Shown here in pieces: positions 42,554 through 52,138 of a stretch of 64,000 nt of DNA; the first letter of the stretch is position 1; every line of letters begins with the position of its first letter. Origin of the DNA: Deltaproteobacteria bacterium (lineage in GTDB: Bacteria > Desulfobacterota > Desulfobacteria > Desulfobacterales > Desulfosarcinaceae); assembly GCA_021824175.1 (NCBI GenBank), contig JAKALP010000016.1:62001-126000 (forward strand), written 5' to 3'. The notes beneath the pieces were generated by a model, which was given only the letters and a program-made list of their open reading frames with translations, did no database searches and was not told the origin of the DNA. The position numbers and the translations under genes were made by a program.

Positions 42554-43588
42554 ATGAAACTTGGTTTGATTGGGTTGGCCGGAGCAGGCAAGACTACCCT
42601 GTTCGAAGCATTGACCAAAACTACGGTGGACCCGGCCCTTCGCAAAGAGAGCCGCATCGGGACGGTGCGCGTACCCGATGGGCGCGTGGATCGGCTCTCG
42701 GCCATGTACAATCCCCGCAAAACCATCTTTGCCCAGGTGGAGTATCTGTTACCCGCACCGGCCGAGCACGTAAAAGAAAAAGCCAGAGAGCAAAGCATTT
42801 GGACCCAGGTGCGGGATTGCGACGCCACCCTGCATGTCGTGCGTAATTTCCAGGATATGGGAGGTAAGTCCCCCACGCCCCAGACCGACTTTCAAGGTGT
42901 GGACCAGGAACTCACTTTTTCCGATCTGGTAGTGGTGGAAAAACGCTTGGAACGCTTTGAGCTGGATCAAAAGCGGGGCAAAAAACCCAATCCCGAAGAG
43001 CTGGCGTTGGTCAAGCAATGCGCCGAACATTTGAATCAGGAGGTCCCCTTAAGGCGCTTCCCGGAGCTGTCCCGCGCCAAGCTGTTGCGCGGCTACGCTT
43101 TTTTATCCGCCAAACCCAGCCTGTTGCTGTTTAACAATGCCGACGACGATGCCGTCCTGCCGGCCGATATGGCTTGGGCCAGTAGCGAAACCTGCATGGC
43201 CATCCGGGGCAAACTGGAGCAGGAATTGGGCCAGATGAGTCCCGAGGAGGCCCGGGACTTCATGGCTGAATTCGATATCCAAGATTTGGCCATGGACCGG
43301 GTGATCCACGCCTCGTATGCCTTGCTGGGACTGATCTCCTTTTTTACCGTGGGCGAGGATGAGGTGCGAGCCTGGACCATTCAGAAAAACACTGCCGCCG
43401 TGGATGCAGCTGAGGTAATTCATTCCGATATTAAAAAAGGCTTCATCCGGGCCGAAGTGTTAGCCTATGACGATCTCATGGCCGCCGGCAGCTACGCCGA
43501 AGCCCGCAAGCTGGGCAAGGTGCGGCTGGAAGGCAAAACTTATGAGGTCCAGGATGGCGATATCATCAATTTCCGGTTCAATGTGTAA
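42554..43588 (+). CDS. YchF/OLA1-related GTPase
   Basis: 344-residue Obg-family P-loop NTPase. G1 is GLAGAGKTTL at about 6-15, a helical insertion follows, and the C-terminal DUF933/TGS-like domain ends FIRAEV and DGDIINFRFNV. The usual NKxD specificity motif reads FNNADDD, which fits the relaxed ATP/GTP preference of YchF proteins. It is shorter and divergent from typical 363-residue YchF, so this may be a paralogue. It is followed after 42 bases by the KamA-like gene on the same strand. Confidence 0.85.
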   Translation: MKLGLIGLAGAGKTTLFEALTKTTVDPALRKESRIGTVRVPDGRVDRLSAMYNPRKTIFAQVEYLLPAPAEHVKEKAREQSIWTQVRDCDATLHVVRNFQDMGGKSPTPQTDFQGVDQELTFSDLVVVEKRLERFELDQKRGKKPNPEELALVKQCAEHLNQEVPLRRFPELSRAKLLRGYAFLSAKPSLLLFNNADDDAVLPADMAWASSETCMAIRGKLEQELGQMSPEEARDFMAEFDIQDLAMDRVIHASYALLGLISFFTVGEDEVRAWTIQKNTAAVDAAEVIHSDIKKGFIRAEVLAYDDLMAAGSYAEARKLGKVRLEGKTYEVQDGDIINFRFNV

Positions 43589-43630
43589 GAATTGGGAAAT
43601 AGTAAATTCCAATTGAAGGAAAGCGCCGCC

Positions 43631-44656
43631 ATGGCTTTCGGGGATAATCGGCTGCCGCTGAAAAGCCGGTCAGAACTGGAATTGAAGCTGAATTGTTCGT
43701 CGCCAGCGTCGGCCGTCGCGACCTTCCCTCAGAAGGCCAACGCCTATGTGCTCTCCTTAATCCAATCGGCGCACGATCCCATCGGCCGCCAAGTGCTCCC
43801 CGATCCCCGCGAGCTCGACGATCAAACCGCCGGCAATGATCCGTTGGCGGAAGAATCCCAGTCCCCCGCACCCCAGATCATTCATCGCTATCCCAACCGC
43901 GTGGTGTTCCTGGTTTCGGATCAATGCGCGGTCCATTGCCGCTTTTGTATGCGAAAGCGGCGAGTGACCGTCGGCGGAGAAGTCGGCGCTCATCTGATTG
44001 AGCAAGGGTTGCACTATATCCGCTCCCAAAGCCAAATCAACGAGGTGGTCCTTTCCGGCGGCGATCCATTGATGCTCGATGATGGTCGCCTCACGGGCGT
44101 TCTGCAAGCCTTGCGATCCATACCCCATGTGCGCTTATTGCGTATTCATACCCGTATCCCCAGCATGCTGCCCCAACGGGTGACCCAAGCCTTGGCGCAA
44201 CGTTTGGCGGCATTTCGCCCAATCTATGTGAACATCCATTTCAATCATCCGGCCGAGCTGACGCCCCAAGCCCGGCACGCCTGCGGTCTATTGGCGGATG
44301 CGGGCATTCCTCTGGGCAGTCAAACCGTATTGCTCAAAGGCATCAACGATGAGCCAGGTACGCTAATAGAGTTGTTTGAAACTCTGCTCGAATTGCGGGT
44401 GCGGCCATACTATTTGCACCAACTGGACCGGGTGCCTGGCACGGCCCATTTCAGAGTGGCGCTGGACAATGCCCTGGCATTGCTGGCAAAGCTTCGTGGT
44501 CAACTTTCGGGCCTGGCCATACCGCACTTTATGGTCGATCTGCCTGGCGGCGGTGGCAAGGTGGCCTTGACGCCTCAAGCCATCCTAAAAAAAGAAGAGA
44601 ATCATTGGCTGATACGCAATTGGGAAGGCCATATTTTCCAGTACCCCTTCGGATAG
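43631..44656 (+). CDS. KamA family radical SAM protein (lysine 2,3-aminomutase-like)
   Basis: 341 residues from ATG 43631, which has AAGGAA upstream; an in-frame TTG at 43592 is less likely. The radical SAM cluster motif is CAVHCRFC (about 90-97). The PLP-lysine motif PGGGGK near residue 305 marks the aminomutase family. Length and architecture are nearer to EpmB and short KamA paralogues than to 416-residue lysine 2,3-aminomutase. Possible reactions are lysine or glutamate 2,3-aminomutation, or beta-lysine for EF-P or osmolyte; no efp or epmA gene is adjacent. Confidence 0.85.
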   Translation: MAFGDNRLPLKSRSELELKLNCSSPASAVATFPQKANAYVLSLIQSAHDPIGRQVLPDPRELDDQTAGNDPLAEESQSPAPQIIHRYPNRVVFLVSDQCAVHCRFCMRKRRVTVGGEVGAHLIEQGLHYIRSQSQINEVVLSGGDPLMLDDGRLTGVLQALRSIPHVRLLRIHTRIPSMLPQRVTQALAQRLAAFRPIYVNIHFNHPAELTPQARHACGLLADAGIPLGSQTVLLKGINDEPGTLIELFETLLELRVRPYYLHQLDRVPGTAHFRVALDNALALLAKLRGQLSGLAIPHFMVDLPGGGGKVALTPQAILKKEENHWLIRNWEGHIFQYPFG

Positions 44657-44830
44657 TGTCATTAAGATTTCCTACTGCTTTTGAAGATTTGCGGGCCGGC
44701 GCTTAAAGACCTGAATTGTTCTTGTTGGTATAATTTTAGGATCGACCACGGGGAAATTGATTGGGTTGTATCCGATTGTTTTACTAGGAAAAGCGATTTC
44801 CCGCGTGGCGGCAGGCTTCGGGAAAAAAGC

Positions 44831-44877
44831 TTGACCCCGGTGTCATCTTGACTATAAGAGTCAAGAAATTGTTGACT
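44831..44877 (+). promoter_or_regulatory. Promoter and three-half-site operator of the rrf2-hmc locus
   Basis: A -35 TTGACC (44831-44836) and a -10 TATAAG (44853-44858) are 16 bases apart. Half-sites TTGACT (44848-44853), AGTCAA (44859-44864) and TTGACT (44872-44877) form two overlapping dyads, one lying on the -10 box. The first dyad is perfect over seven bases (CTTGACT / AGTCAAG). This is well placed for self-repression by the Rrf2 protein encoded just downstream. Confidence 0.65.
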
Positions 44878-44898
44878 AAGAACCCGGGTCGATACGCC

Positions 44899-45333
44899 AT
44901 GCTGACACCGACCAAAAAAGGCCAATATGCCTTACGGGCCGTCTACGAGCTGGCCAAACGTGATGGTCAGGGGCCGACTAAAATTTCGGCCATCGCAGAT
45001 GCCCAGGCGATCCCCCACCGATTTCTAGAAGTAATTTTGCACCAGCTCAAAGGCAGCGGCCTGGTCGTCTCCAAACGGGGATTTTACGGCGGCTATGTGC
45101 TGGCCAAACCCCCCCAACAAATTTCCGTCGGAGATGTGCTCAAATTTGTCCAAAAAGAGCTCGCCATCGCCCAGTGCGTGGCCTGTGTTTCCCAAGAAGA
45201 GTGCCCATTTATCAGTAACTGCGCCTTTTCAACCCTGTGGCGCAAGGTCAAGACCGCTGCGTTTCAAATTTATGATGATACTACTTTGCAGGATTTGATC
45301 GATCAACAAAAGGCCGCAATGGGCGCTAAATAA
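44899..45333 (+). CDS. Rrf2 family transcriptional regulator
   Basis: 144-residue winged-helix regulator of the Rrf2/IscR family. The HTH is at about 25-50 (KISAIADAQAIPHRFLEVIL), the wing is SKRGFYGGYVLAKPP, and a Cys cluster CVAC, EEC, SNC (about 100-115) could hold an iron-sulfur cluster for redox sensing. In Desulfovibrio vulgaris the rrf1 and rrf2 genes lie downstream of hmc; here the regulator is upstream, 29 bases before hmcA. The start at ATG 44899 is preferred because the earlier TTG lies inside the promoter. Confidence 0.9.
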   Translation: MLTPTKKGQYALRAVYELAKRDGQGPTKISAIADAQAIPHRFLEVILHQLKGSGLVVSKRGFYGGYVLAKPPQQISVGDVLKFVQKELAIAQCVACVSQEECPFISNCAFSTLWRKVKTAAFQIYDDTTLQDLIDQQKAAMGAK

Positions 45334-45362
45334 ACTTCCGGCGCCGGGGAGCAGGAATAGAG

Positions 45363-46982
45363 ATGCATCGTTTTGTGATCAGGAGCAGGGGAGTAAACCG
45401 CGCGCTCTGCGCTACCTTGGGGGCACTGTGCATCCTGGCAGTGGTCGGTCCTTGGTCGGCTGTTGCCGCAATTGAGCCGGCAGATGCCGTGGCGCCCGGT
45501 CGGGCGGATATCGTTATCATTGACGGCCTCAAATCCTTCGGCCCGCTGGAGAGAGCGCCGGTAGTATTTCTTCACGACCGACACACCGAAGCCATGGCCA
45601 AGCAGGGTAAAGATTGTCTGGCCTGCCATTTGATGGACAAGGAACGCTTGTCTCTGAAGTTCCAGCGCCTGGAAGAGCTGAACAAGCAGAGCGTGATGGA
45701 CCTTTACCACACCCAATGTGTGGCCTGTCATAAGGAGTATGGTCAACGAGCGGAGAAAACGGGGCCCATCACCTGCGGCGAATGTCATGCGGAGAAGAAA
45801 ACGGTTGCCAGCATTCGCCAACCATTGGGCCTGGATCGTTCGCTGCACTATCGCCACGCCAAGGCCAATGAAGATAAATGCGAGCGCTGCCATCACGAAT
45901 ATAATGCCCAGACCAAAACCCTTTATTATGCCAAGGGGCGGGAAGGGGCCTGCCTTTACTGCCATAAAGAAAAGACGGAGGAAAATCGTATCTCCAACCG
46001 GTTGGCCTCCCACATGGCTTGTATTGGGTGCCATCGCACTGTTTTGAGTCAAAAAAAGAAGGCCGGCCCCATTATGTGCGGCGGTTGCCACGATCCCAGA
46101 CAACAGGCCTTGATCGCCAAAGTGGAAGATCCGCCACGCCTGATGCGCAATCAGCCCGATGCGGTTTTGGTCAAAGTGTTTCGCGCTGATGAAATTACGA
46201 CCGCGCCACAAGAGCGGCTATCCGCCGTCCCCTTTGACCACAAATCCCACGAGGGCTATGCCAACCAGTGCCGCACCTGCCACCATGCGGCTTTAAGCTC
46301 CTGTGCCCATTGTCACACCATTCAGGGGCACAAGGACGGGCAGATGGTCAAGCTGGCCCAGGCCATGCACCAGCGGGATGCCATCATGAGTTGCGTGGGC
46401 TGCCACCGGCGCAAGCAGGAACAACCGGAGTGTTATGGCTGTCACGGCAGTATTCCCGCACAGCGGGTGTGGAGTACGGAAGCGGCCTGTCGAGTTTGCC
46501 ATGTCTCCTTGGCCAAACCCTTGGCCGCGGCCGCCGATGAAGAACAAACCAAGGCCCTGGCAGCCGAAATGATCGCGGCGCGCCGACAATCGCCCGCGCC
46601 GGTGGCCGTGGAAGATATTCCGGAGACGGTTTCGATCAACCATCTCATGAATCAATTCGAAGCAGTGAAAATGCCACACCGCAAAATCTTATTGGCTCTG
46701 GCCGAGAATGCCCGGGAAGACCGTCTGGCCTCCGCGTTCCACTCCCAATCCACCACACTGTGCCAGGGGTGTCATCACAATAGCCCGTCCAGCCTCAAGC
46801 CACCCCAGTGCGGTGCTTGTCACGGTCGCACCTCGGACGCATTGAATCTGACACGCCCTGGCTTGATGGCGGCCTTTCACCAGCAGTGCCTGGAATGCCA
46901 CCAGCGGATGGGGATAGAAAAACCGGCCCCCCGGGATTGCGCGGCTTGTCATGCCAAGCGGGGCTCCCAAGGTTTGAAGTGA
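45363..46982 (+). CDS. hmcA: Sixteen-haem high-molecular-weight cytochrome c
   Basis: 539-residue periplasmic multihaem cytochrome. The signal peptide (about 1-36, ending VAA) is followed by 16 CXXCH haem motifs by my count, the number known for HmcA of Desulfovibrio, whose length (about 545) also fits. Many additional His residues could serve as distal ligands. It would accept electrons from periplasmic hydrogenase or formate dehydrogenase through type I cytochrome c3 and hand them to the HmcB-F membrane complex. Confidence 0.95.
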   Translation: MHRFVIRSRGVNRALCATLGALCILAVVGPWSAVAAIEPADAVAPGRADIVIIDGLKSFGPLERAPVVFLHDRHTEAMAKQGKDCLACHLMDKERLSLKFQRLEELNKQSVMDLYHTQCVACHKEYGQRAEKTGPITCGECHAEKKTVASIRQPLGLDRSLHYRHAKANEDKCERCHHEYNAQTKTLYYAKGREGACLYCHKEKTEENRISNRLASHMACIGCHRTVLSQKKKAGPIMCGGCHDPRQQALIAKVEDPPRLMRNQPDAVLVKVFRADEITTAPQERLSAVPFDHKSHEGYANQCRTCHHAALSSCAHCHTIQGHKDGQMVKLAQAMHQRDAIMSCVGCHRRKQEQPECYGCHGSIPAQRVWSTEAACRVCHVSLAKPLAAAADEEQTKALAAEMIAARRQSPAPVAVEDIPETVSINHLMNQFEAVKMPHRKILLALAENAREDRLASAFHSQSTTLCQGCHHNSPSSLKPPQCGACHGRTSDALNLTRPGLMAAFHQQCLECHQRMGIEKPAPRDCAACHAKRGSQGLK

Positions 46983-46993
46983 AGGAACTACGC

Positions 46994-48049
46994 ATGAGGA
47001 TTTCACGCAGAAGATTTTTAGGCTGGATGGGCGCCGCGGGCGCGGCCGGAGCGTTACCGCGCGCGGCCCGGGCGGCGTCCAATAAAGTATTTGAAGGTTA
47101 TGCCGGTAGTAAAGCGGTGCTGCACGACATCACTCGCTGCATCGGTTGCCGCAAATGCGAAGCGGCTTGTAACAGCGTTAACGCATTGCCCAAGCCCGAA
47201 AAACCGTTCGACGATCTAAGCGTGCTTGAAACTAAACGGCGCACCACCGCGGAGGCTTATACGGTGGTCAATCAATTCACGCCCCAAGCTGCTGAAGCAA
47301 AGCGGGTTTACGTCAAGAAGCAGTGCAACCACTGTCTGGAGCCGGCCTGCGCCTCGGCCTGTTTTGTCAAAGCCTTCACCAAAACCCCTGAAGGCCCGGT
47401 CGTATATAACCCCGATGTCTGCGTGGGCTGCCGATACTGCATGATCGCCTGTCCCTTTGATATCCCGGCCTACGAGTATCACAAGGCCCTGGACCCCAAA
47501 GTGATGAAATGCACCATGTGCCATCCCCGTCTGCTGGAAGGCAAGCTGCCCGGCTGTGTGGAAGCCTGCCCCACCGAGGCTCTGGTGTTCGGGATGCGTG
47601 ATGATTTGATCCGGGTGGCCCGCGACCGCATTCAGAGTTATCCCGAGCGCTATCTGGATCACATCTACGGCGAGCACGAAATGGGCGGCACCAGTTGGCT
47701 GTATGTGACCGGCACCGCGTACGCTCAAGTGGGCATGCGTGAAGATCTGGGCAACACCGCCGCTGGTCAATTGACTTCGGGCGCCCTCAGCGCGGTCCCC
47801 ATGGTGGTTGGGCTATGGCCGGTGCTGCTGACCGGCATTTACGCCATCAACAAGCGCAAGGAGAAGATCGCCGCCCAGGAGCAGGCCGCAGCCGTGCAAG
47901 CCGCGGTAGAAAAAGTCCAAGCCGAGGCCGCGGTCAAACTCAAAGCCGCCGTGGAAAAAGCGGAAAAAGAGAAAGCCGCCGCCATTGATCGGGAAGTTAA
48001 AAAGGCATTGGCCGACGCGGCCAAGGAGAAAGAAGACAAGTCGATTTAG
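46994..48049 (+). CDS. hmcB: Ferredoxin-like iron-sulfur subunit HmcB
   Basis: 351 residues. A Tat-type signal ([12 protein letters not shown], then Ala-rich) is followed by four cluster motifs: [35 protein letters not shown] and [21 protein letters not shown] membrane segment near 275-295 comes next, then a Lys/Ala/Glu-rich coiled-coil tail on the other side. ATG 46994 lies 12 bases after the hmcA stop with AAGGAA upstream; the longer frame from 46808 overlaps hmcA and is not used. Electron relay between HmcA and the membrane subunits. Confidence 0.93.
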   Translation: MRISRRRFLGWMGAAGAAGALPRAARAASNKVFEGYAGSKAVLHDITRCIGCRKCEAACNSVNALPKPEKPFDDLSVLETKRRTTAEAYTVVNQFTPQAAEAKRVYVKKQCNHCLEPACASACFVKAFTKTPEGPVVYNPDVCVGCRYCMIACPFDIPAYEYHKALDPKVMKCTMCHPRLLEGKLPGCVEACPTEALVFGMRDDLIRVARDRIQSYPERYLDHIYGEHEMGGTSWLYVTGTAYAQVGMREDLGNTAAGQLTSGALSAVPMVVGLWPVLLTGIYAINKRKEKIAAQEQAAAVQAAVEKVQAEAAVKLKAAVEKAEKEKAAAIDREVKKALADAAKEKEDKSI

Positions 48050-48108
48050 CTGAATGCAATTATTCTATTCGGACCGCCGACCGGCGGCCCGGATTTTAGG
48101 AGCAATCA

Positions 48109-49278
48109 ATGGCCGAAGAATCATCCGCCTCCACCCGCCGGCGCCTCACCCCCTTCAATGTGATCGCCGGCATCATCGTCATCATCGGCTTGTATGTCAC
48201 GGTCCGCCGCTTCACGTCCGGATTGTCCAGTGTCACCCATTTATCCAATAGCTACCCCTGGGGCCTATGGATCGCCTTTGATTTGCTGGTGGGGGTCGCT
48301 TTGGCGGCCGGTGGCTATGTGACCTCTGCGGCGGTCTACATTTTCGGAATGAAACGATATCACGCCGCGGTACGGCCGGCCATCCTGACGGGGTTTTTAG
48401 GCTATGCTTTGGTGGTGCTGGCCTTGAATTACGATGTGGGCCGGCCCTGGCGGCTGCCTTATCCCTTTGTGATTTCAAGAGGTACTACCTCTCTGCTCTT
48501 TGAAGTGGCGGCCTGCGTGGCGCTTTACCTGACCGTGCTGTTCGTCGAATTTTCGCCGGCCGCCATGGAGTGGCTGGGACTAAAAAAAGCGCGCAATCTG
48601 GTGGTGAAACTCACCATGGCCCTGACCATATTGGGAGTAATTCTCTCCACCCTACATCAAAGCTCGCTGGGAGCCCTCTTTCTGATTGCGCCCTCCAAGC
48701 TTCACCCCTTGTGGTATTCGCCGTATATCCATGTTTACTTCTTTGTCACAAGCACCATTGCTGGACTGTCCATGGTGATCTTCGAAGGCAGCTTGTCCCA
48801 CCATTATTTCAAAGACAAAATGGATGCAGAGCACCTGGCCGCCAAAACCGATCTGATGCTGGGCTTCGGCAAAGCCGCCGCCTGGGTGCTGGCCGGCTAC
48901 TTTGTCATCAAGGTGATTGGCATCGCCGCTGACAACAACTGGCACTATCTGGCCACCGGCTATGGCGCCTGGTATCTGGTGGAGCTGCTCGGTTTCGTAG
49001 CTCTGCCGGCCATGACCTACGCCATCGGCGTGCGCGAAAAAAATACTACCATCATTCGCTGGAGCGCGGTTTGGGCAGTACTGGGGATTGTGGTCAATCG
49101 CTTCAATGTCTGCCTGGTGGCCTTTAACTGGTATCTGCCGGCGGAAGAGCGCTACTTTCCGCATTGGATGGAGGTTGCCATTTCCGTGTTCGTTGTCACG
49201 TTGGGCTTGTTGGCGTTTCGTTTCATTGTGACCCGGATGCCCATCCTGTATGCCCATCCCGATTACGAAACCCATTAA
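48109..49278 (+). CDS. hmcC: NrfD-type membrane subunit HmcC
   Basis: 389-residue integral membrane protein of the NrfD/PsrC family with about ten helices. Family-like segments include SNSYPWGLWIAFDLLVGVALAAGGYVTSA, a conserved Gly/Ala-rich helix pair, and a C-terminal helix with VVTLGLLAFRF. NrfD proteins bind quinone and carry electrons (and perhaps protons) between quinol and a ferredoxin-like partner, here HmcB. AGGAG precedes the ATG. Confidence 0.92.
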   Translation: MAEESSASTRRRLTPFNVIAGIIVIIGLYVTVRRFTSGLSSVTHLSNSYPWGLWIAFDLLVGVALAAGGYVTSAAVYIFGMKRYHAAVRPAILTGFLGYALVVLALNYDVGRPWRLPYPFVISRGTTSLLFEVAACVALYLTVLFVEFSPAAMEWLGLKKARNLVVKLTMALTILGVILSTLHQSSLGALFLIAPSKLHPLWYSPYIHVYFFVTSTIAGLSMVIFEGSLSHHYFKDKMDAEHLAAKTDLMLGFGKAAAWVLAGYFVIKVIGIAADNNWHYLATGYGAWYLVELLGFVALPAMTYAIGVREKNTTIIRWSAVWAVLGIVVNRFNVCLVAFNWYLPAEERYFPHWMEVAISVFVVTLGLLAFRFIVTRMPILYAHPDYETH

Positions 49279-49292
49279 CGGGAGTATTTTAA

Positions 49293-49421
49293 ATGGAAAC
49301 GATTCATACGCTGCAACAGTTTATGCTGCATACGAAGAATATCATCTATATTCTAATCGTGCTGGCGCTGGCTGCCATGCCGGCCTTTTGGTGCTTTTTA
49401 ACCGGGCGGGATGAAGAGTAG
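49293..49421 (+). CDS. hmcD: Small membrane subunit HmcD
   Basis: 42 residues, too short for most gene callers. One membrane helix (IIYILIVLALAAMPAFWCFL) is preceded by a polar N-terminus and followed by TGRDEE. The ATG lies 14 bases after the hmcC stop with GGGAG upstream. Position and size match the tiny HmcD subunit of the Desulfovibrio hmc operon, which probably stabilises the complex. Confidence 0.8.
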   Translation: METIHTLQQFMLHTKNIIYILIVLALAAMPAFWCFLTGRDEE

Positions 49422-49514
49422 GTGAATCGTTGGTAGGTTGCATAGTTAATTCGGTTCGACCGATTAACTTATTAATCAGCGATTCAATCAAGCCAAAGGC
49501 CCAAGGAGAAAAGT

Positions 49515-50192
49515 ATGTATAAAATAGTCACCGGCCCGCTGGCCTGGAGTGCTTTCACGATTTTCTTCGTGGGATTGATCTTGCGCCTGATATGGTATAT
49601 CCGCGGCCTGGATTGGCAGTTGGACCGGGTCAGCTACCGGCCGCACATGGGGTTTGGTATTCGCGGCGCCCTGCGCTCCATTGTCCGCTGGCTGATTCCC
49701 TACGGCACCCATAGCTGGCGCTTTTACTCCATCTTTACCGCCCTGGTGTTCGTGTTCCATCTCGGTCTGTTGCTCACGCCCATATTTCTACTGGGGCACA
49801 ATGTCCTGCTGCAGGAGCGTTGGGGCTGGCATTTGCCGTCCCTGCCCGAGGCTCTCAGCGATGCCATGACGGTGGCGGTCATGGTGGCCGCGTTATTCAT
49901 TTTACTGCGGCGCATCACTTTGCCCGAAGTGCGAATTTTGACCAGTCGCTACGATCTTCTATTGATCCTTATCGCCGTGGCACCCTTCCTGACCGGCTTT
50001 TTGGCCTACCACCAAGTGGGGGAGTACAAATTCTGGCTGATCTGCCACATCCTTTGTGGCGAAATCATGCTCATCGCCATCCCCCTGACCAAACTGTCGC
50101 ACTTTTTGCTCTTCTTCCTCTCCCGGGCCCAACTGGGAATGGATTTCGGTATTAAGCGCGGGGGCATGAAAAGCAAGGGAATGCCGTGGTAG
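49515..50192 (+). CDS. hmcE: Cytochrome b-like membrane subunit HmcE
   Basis: 225-residue membrane protein with five helices and a NarI-like layout. His residues in GTHSWRF, VFHLGLL, AYHQVG and CHILCGE can ligate b-type haems. Together with HmcC and HmcD it would carry electrons across the membrane to HmcF. AAGGAG six bases before ATG 49515 fixes the start. A roughly 90-base gap before it holds a loose GTTAATTCGG-type hairpin. Confidence 0.9.
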   Translation: MYKIVTGPLAWSAFTIFFVGLILRLIWYIRGLDWQLDRVSYRPHMGFGIRGALRSIVRWLIPYGTHSWRFYSIFTALVFVFHLGLLLTPIFLLGHNVLLQERWGWHLPSLPEALSDAMTVAVMVAALFILLRRITLPEVRILTSRYDLLLILIAVAPFLTGFLAYHQVGEYKFWLICHILCGEIMLIAIPLTKLSHFLLFFLSRAQLGMDFGIKRGGMKSKGMPW

Positions 50193-50236
50193 AAGAACGG
50201 TGTGAAGTTTAAAGTAAAGAGTATAAGGAAAAACCC

Positions 50237-51622
50237 ATGCCCGAAGGAACCCTTTGCAATAAAACCCCCGTGACCACGGTGGAACAGCTCCAATCCCTGC
50301 TTTCTGATAAAAGCGGCAAGCAGTACTACGAAGAGATGCGCCAGCTGGACATCGATAGTTCGGCGCTGTGGGCCGCCATCCAAAAGTCACTCAAATCCAG
50401 GCTGCGCACCTGGCTTGAAATCTGCGCCCACTGCGGCATGTGCGCGGATAGCTGTTTTTTCTATCTGGCTAATGGCCGCGATCCCAAACAAGTGCCATCA
50501 TATAAAATCCAATCCACCTTAGGCCAGATCGTCAAGCGCAAAGGCCGGGTGGACAACGCCTTCATGCATTACTGCATGGACACCGCCTGGGGCAAGTGCA
50601 CCTGCTGCAACCGCTGCGCGTTGTACTGCCCATTCGGCATCGACATGGGTGTGATGTTCAGTTATTTGCGCGGATTGCTTTTCTCCCAAGGCTTCGTGCC
50701 CTGGGAGCTGAAAATCGGATCGGGCATGCATCGCATCTACCGTGCCCAAATGGATGTCTCCAGCGAAGATTGGGTGGAGACCTGCGGCTGGATGTGCGAT
50801 GAGTACCAGGAAGAGTGGCCGGGCTTGGAGTTTCCCATTGATAAACCCGATGCCGATCTCATCTACACGGTCAATGCCCGGGAAGTCAAACACTACCCCG
50901 AAGATCTGGCCGACGCCGCCGTATTATTCCATTTGGCTGGCGAAAACTGGACCGTGCCCAGCGAAGGCTGGGAAGAGACCAGCCTGGCCATGTTTGCCGG
51001 CGACTGGGCCGGCTGCAAGCAGCAGGTGGAGAGCGTCTATGCCGCCATCGAGCGCCTAAAGCCCAAGCGCATGGTGGTCACCGAGTGCGGTCACGCCTAC
51101 CGGGCCACGGTCATCGAAGGACCGTACTGGGCCGGCCGTAAAAACGGTCAAACCCCGGTGGAAACCCTTCACTACGTGGAGTGGGTGGCCGAAGCCCTGC
51201 GCACCGGCAAGCTTAAAATCGATCCGTCCAAAAAGATCAAAGAGCCGGTCACTTACCAGGATTCCTGCAATTATATCCGCAACGCAGGCTTGCGCTCCTG
51301 CGCCCGTGAAATCATGAGCTACATCGCCGAAGACTTCCGGGAGATGAAACCCTGCGGTGAACACAACTTCTGCTGCGGCGGCGGCGGGGGCATGAACGGC
51401 ATCGGCCGCTACCGCGAAGAGCGCAATGTGGGCCTGCAAGTCAAGCGCGATCAAATCCTGGCCACCGGCGCCAAGCTGGTCGTGACGCCCTGCCACAACT
51501 GCTGGGATGCCATCCGGGACCTGGAAGAGATCTACCACATCGGCATCCGCTGGTCTTTTCTCAAACCATTGCTGCTGAAAATGGTGATTGTGCCTGAGCA
51601 CCTCAAGCCGGAAGAAGAATAA
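50237..51622 (+). CDS. hmcF: Cytoplasmic CCG-domain iron-sulfur subunit HmcF
   Basis: 461 residues, soluble. Two [4Fe-4S] motifs ([11 protein letters not shown] at about 68-78, [11 protein letters not shown] at about 122-132) are followed by a CCG/heterodisulfide-reductase-like domain with [12 protein letters not shown] at about 378-389 and TPCHNCWD at about 417-424. This is the cytoplasmic exit of the Hmc complex and resembles HdrD and DsrK, suggesting that it passes electrons to the sulfate-reduction or CO2-reduction machinery. Last gene of the operon. Confidence 0.92.
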   Translation: MPEGTLCNKTPVTTVEQLQSLLSDKSGKQYYEEMRQLDIDSSALWAAIQKSLKSRLRTWLEICAHCGMCADSCFFYLANGRDPKQVPSYKIQSTLGQIVKRKGRVDNAFMHYCMDTAWGKCTCCNRCALYCPFGIDMGVMFSYLRGLLFSQGFVPWELKIGSGMHRIYRAQMDVSSEDWVETCGWMCDEYQEEWPGLEFPIDKPDADLIYTVNAREVKHYPEDLADAAVLFHLAGENWTVPSEGWEETSLAMFAGDWAGCKQQVESVYAAIERLKPKRMVVTECGHAYRATVIEGPYWAGRKNGQTPVETLHYVEWVAEALRTGKLKIDPSKKIKEPVTYQDSCNYIRNAGLRSCAREIMSYIAEDFREMKPCGEHNFCCGGGGGMNGIGRYREERNVGLQVKRDQILATGAKLVVTPCHNCWDAIRDLEEIYHIGIRWSFLKPLLLKMVIVPEHLKPEEE

Positions 51623-51628
51623 GATGAT

Positions 51629-51687
51629 ACTCGATGTTCAAGTTTTTGTTAATTTGAACAAATTCCCTAAAAACTTGAACATCGAGT
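51629..51687. terminator. Long perfect hairpin between hmcF and a convergent gene
   Basis: Nineteen-base perfect arms ACTCGATGTTCAAGTTTTT (51629-51647) and AAAAACTTGAACATCGAGT (51669-51687) with a 21-base loop begin seven bases after the hmcF stop. It suits both strands as a terminator, and it also belongs to the inverted intergenic repeat type of this genome. Confidence 0.65.
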
Positions 51688-51712
51688 GATAACGAAAACA
51701 CATTCAATTTTT

Positions 51713-52138
51713 TCAAAGAAACATCCGGTAGGCATTGGTTTGTTTCTGTTCAAAGCCCATTTTCAAATAGAGCGCATTGGCGGCCGTGCGGCCGGAATTG
51801 GAAGTTAAATCGATACTCCGTGCGCCAAAGCCCGACGCGGCCTGCACCGCATGGGCGATTAGTTTTTGACCGATTCCTTGGTCGCGTGCTTGACTATCCA
51901 CTACCACATCTTCGATGCGCGCCCTGCGGCCGGTGGGAATATCAAAAATCACCAGGGTTAAGGCACCAAGGAAGGTTTCCGATTCCATCGCCATGTATAG
52001 GTGGGAGGCCCCGGATGCAAGGATCGTCCGTAAATCTTCTTCGCTCACTCTCCGGGCGCTATCGGACAGCTGCGGCAACAGCCGGTTCAGAGCCGACAGT
52101 ACTTTCGGGGAGTATTCGGTAATTTTAACTACTTCCAT
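51713..52138 (-). CDS. GNAT family N-acetyltransferase
   Basis: 141-residue acetyltransferase. Motif A is DVVVDSQARDQGIGQKLIAHAV (the acetyl-CoA loop QARDQGIG), followed by SIDLTSNSGRTAANALYLKMGF. Acetyl acceptor unknown; small-molecule amines or protein N-termini are typical. Its start overlaps the end of the upstream membrane protein gene by 14 bases, so it is part of the DUF2238 - DUF1648-like - GNAT operon. Confidence 0.88.
   Translation of the reverse strand: MEVVKITEYSPKVLSALNRLLPQLSDSARRVSEEDLRTILASGASHLYMAMESETFLGALTLVIFDIPTGRRARIEDVVVDSQARDQGIGQKLIAHAVQAASGFGARSIDLTSNSGRTAANALYLKMGFEQKQTNAYRMFL

Noticed and set aside
45363-46982. Tmc or Ohc type cytochrome instead of Hmc
   Set aside because: Sixteen CXXCH motifs and the A-F subunit order fit Hmc; TmcA-type cytochromes have far fewer haems.
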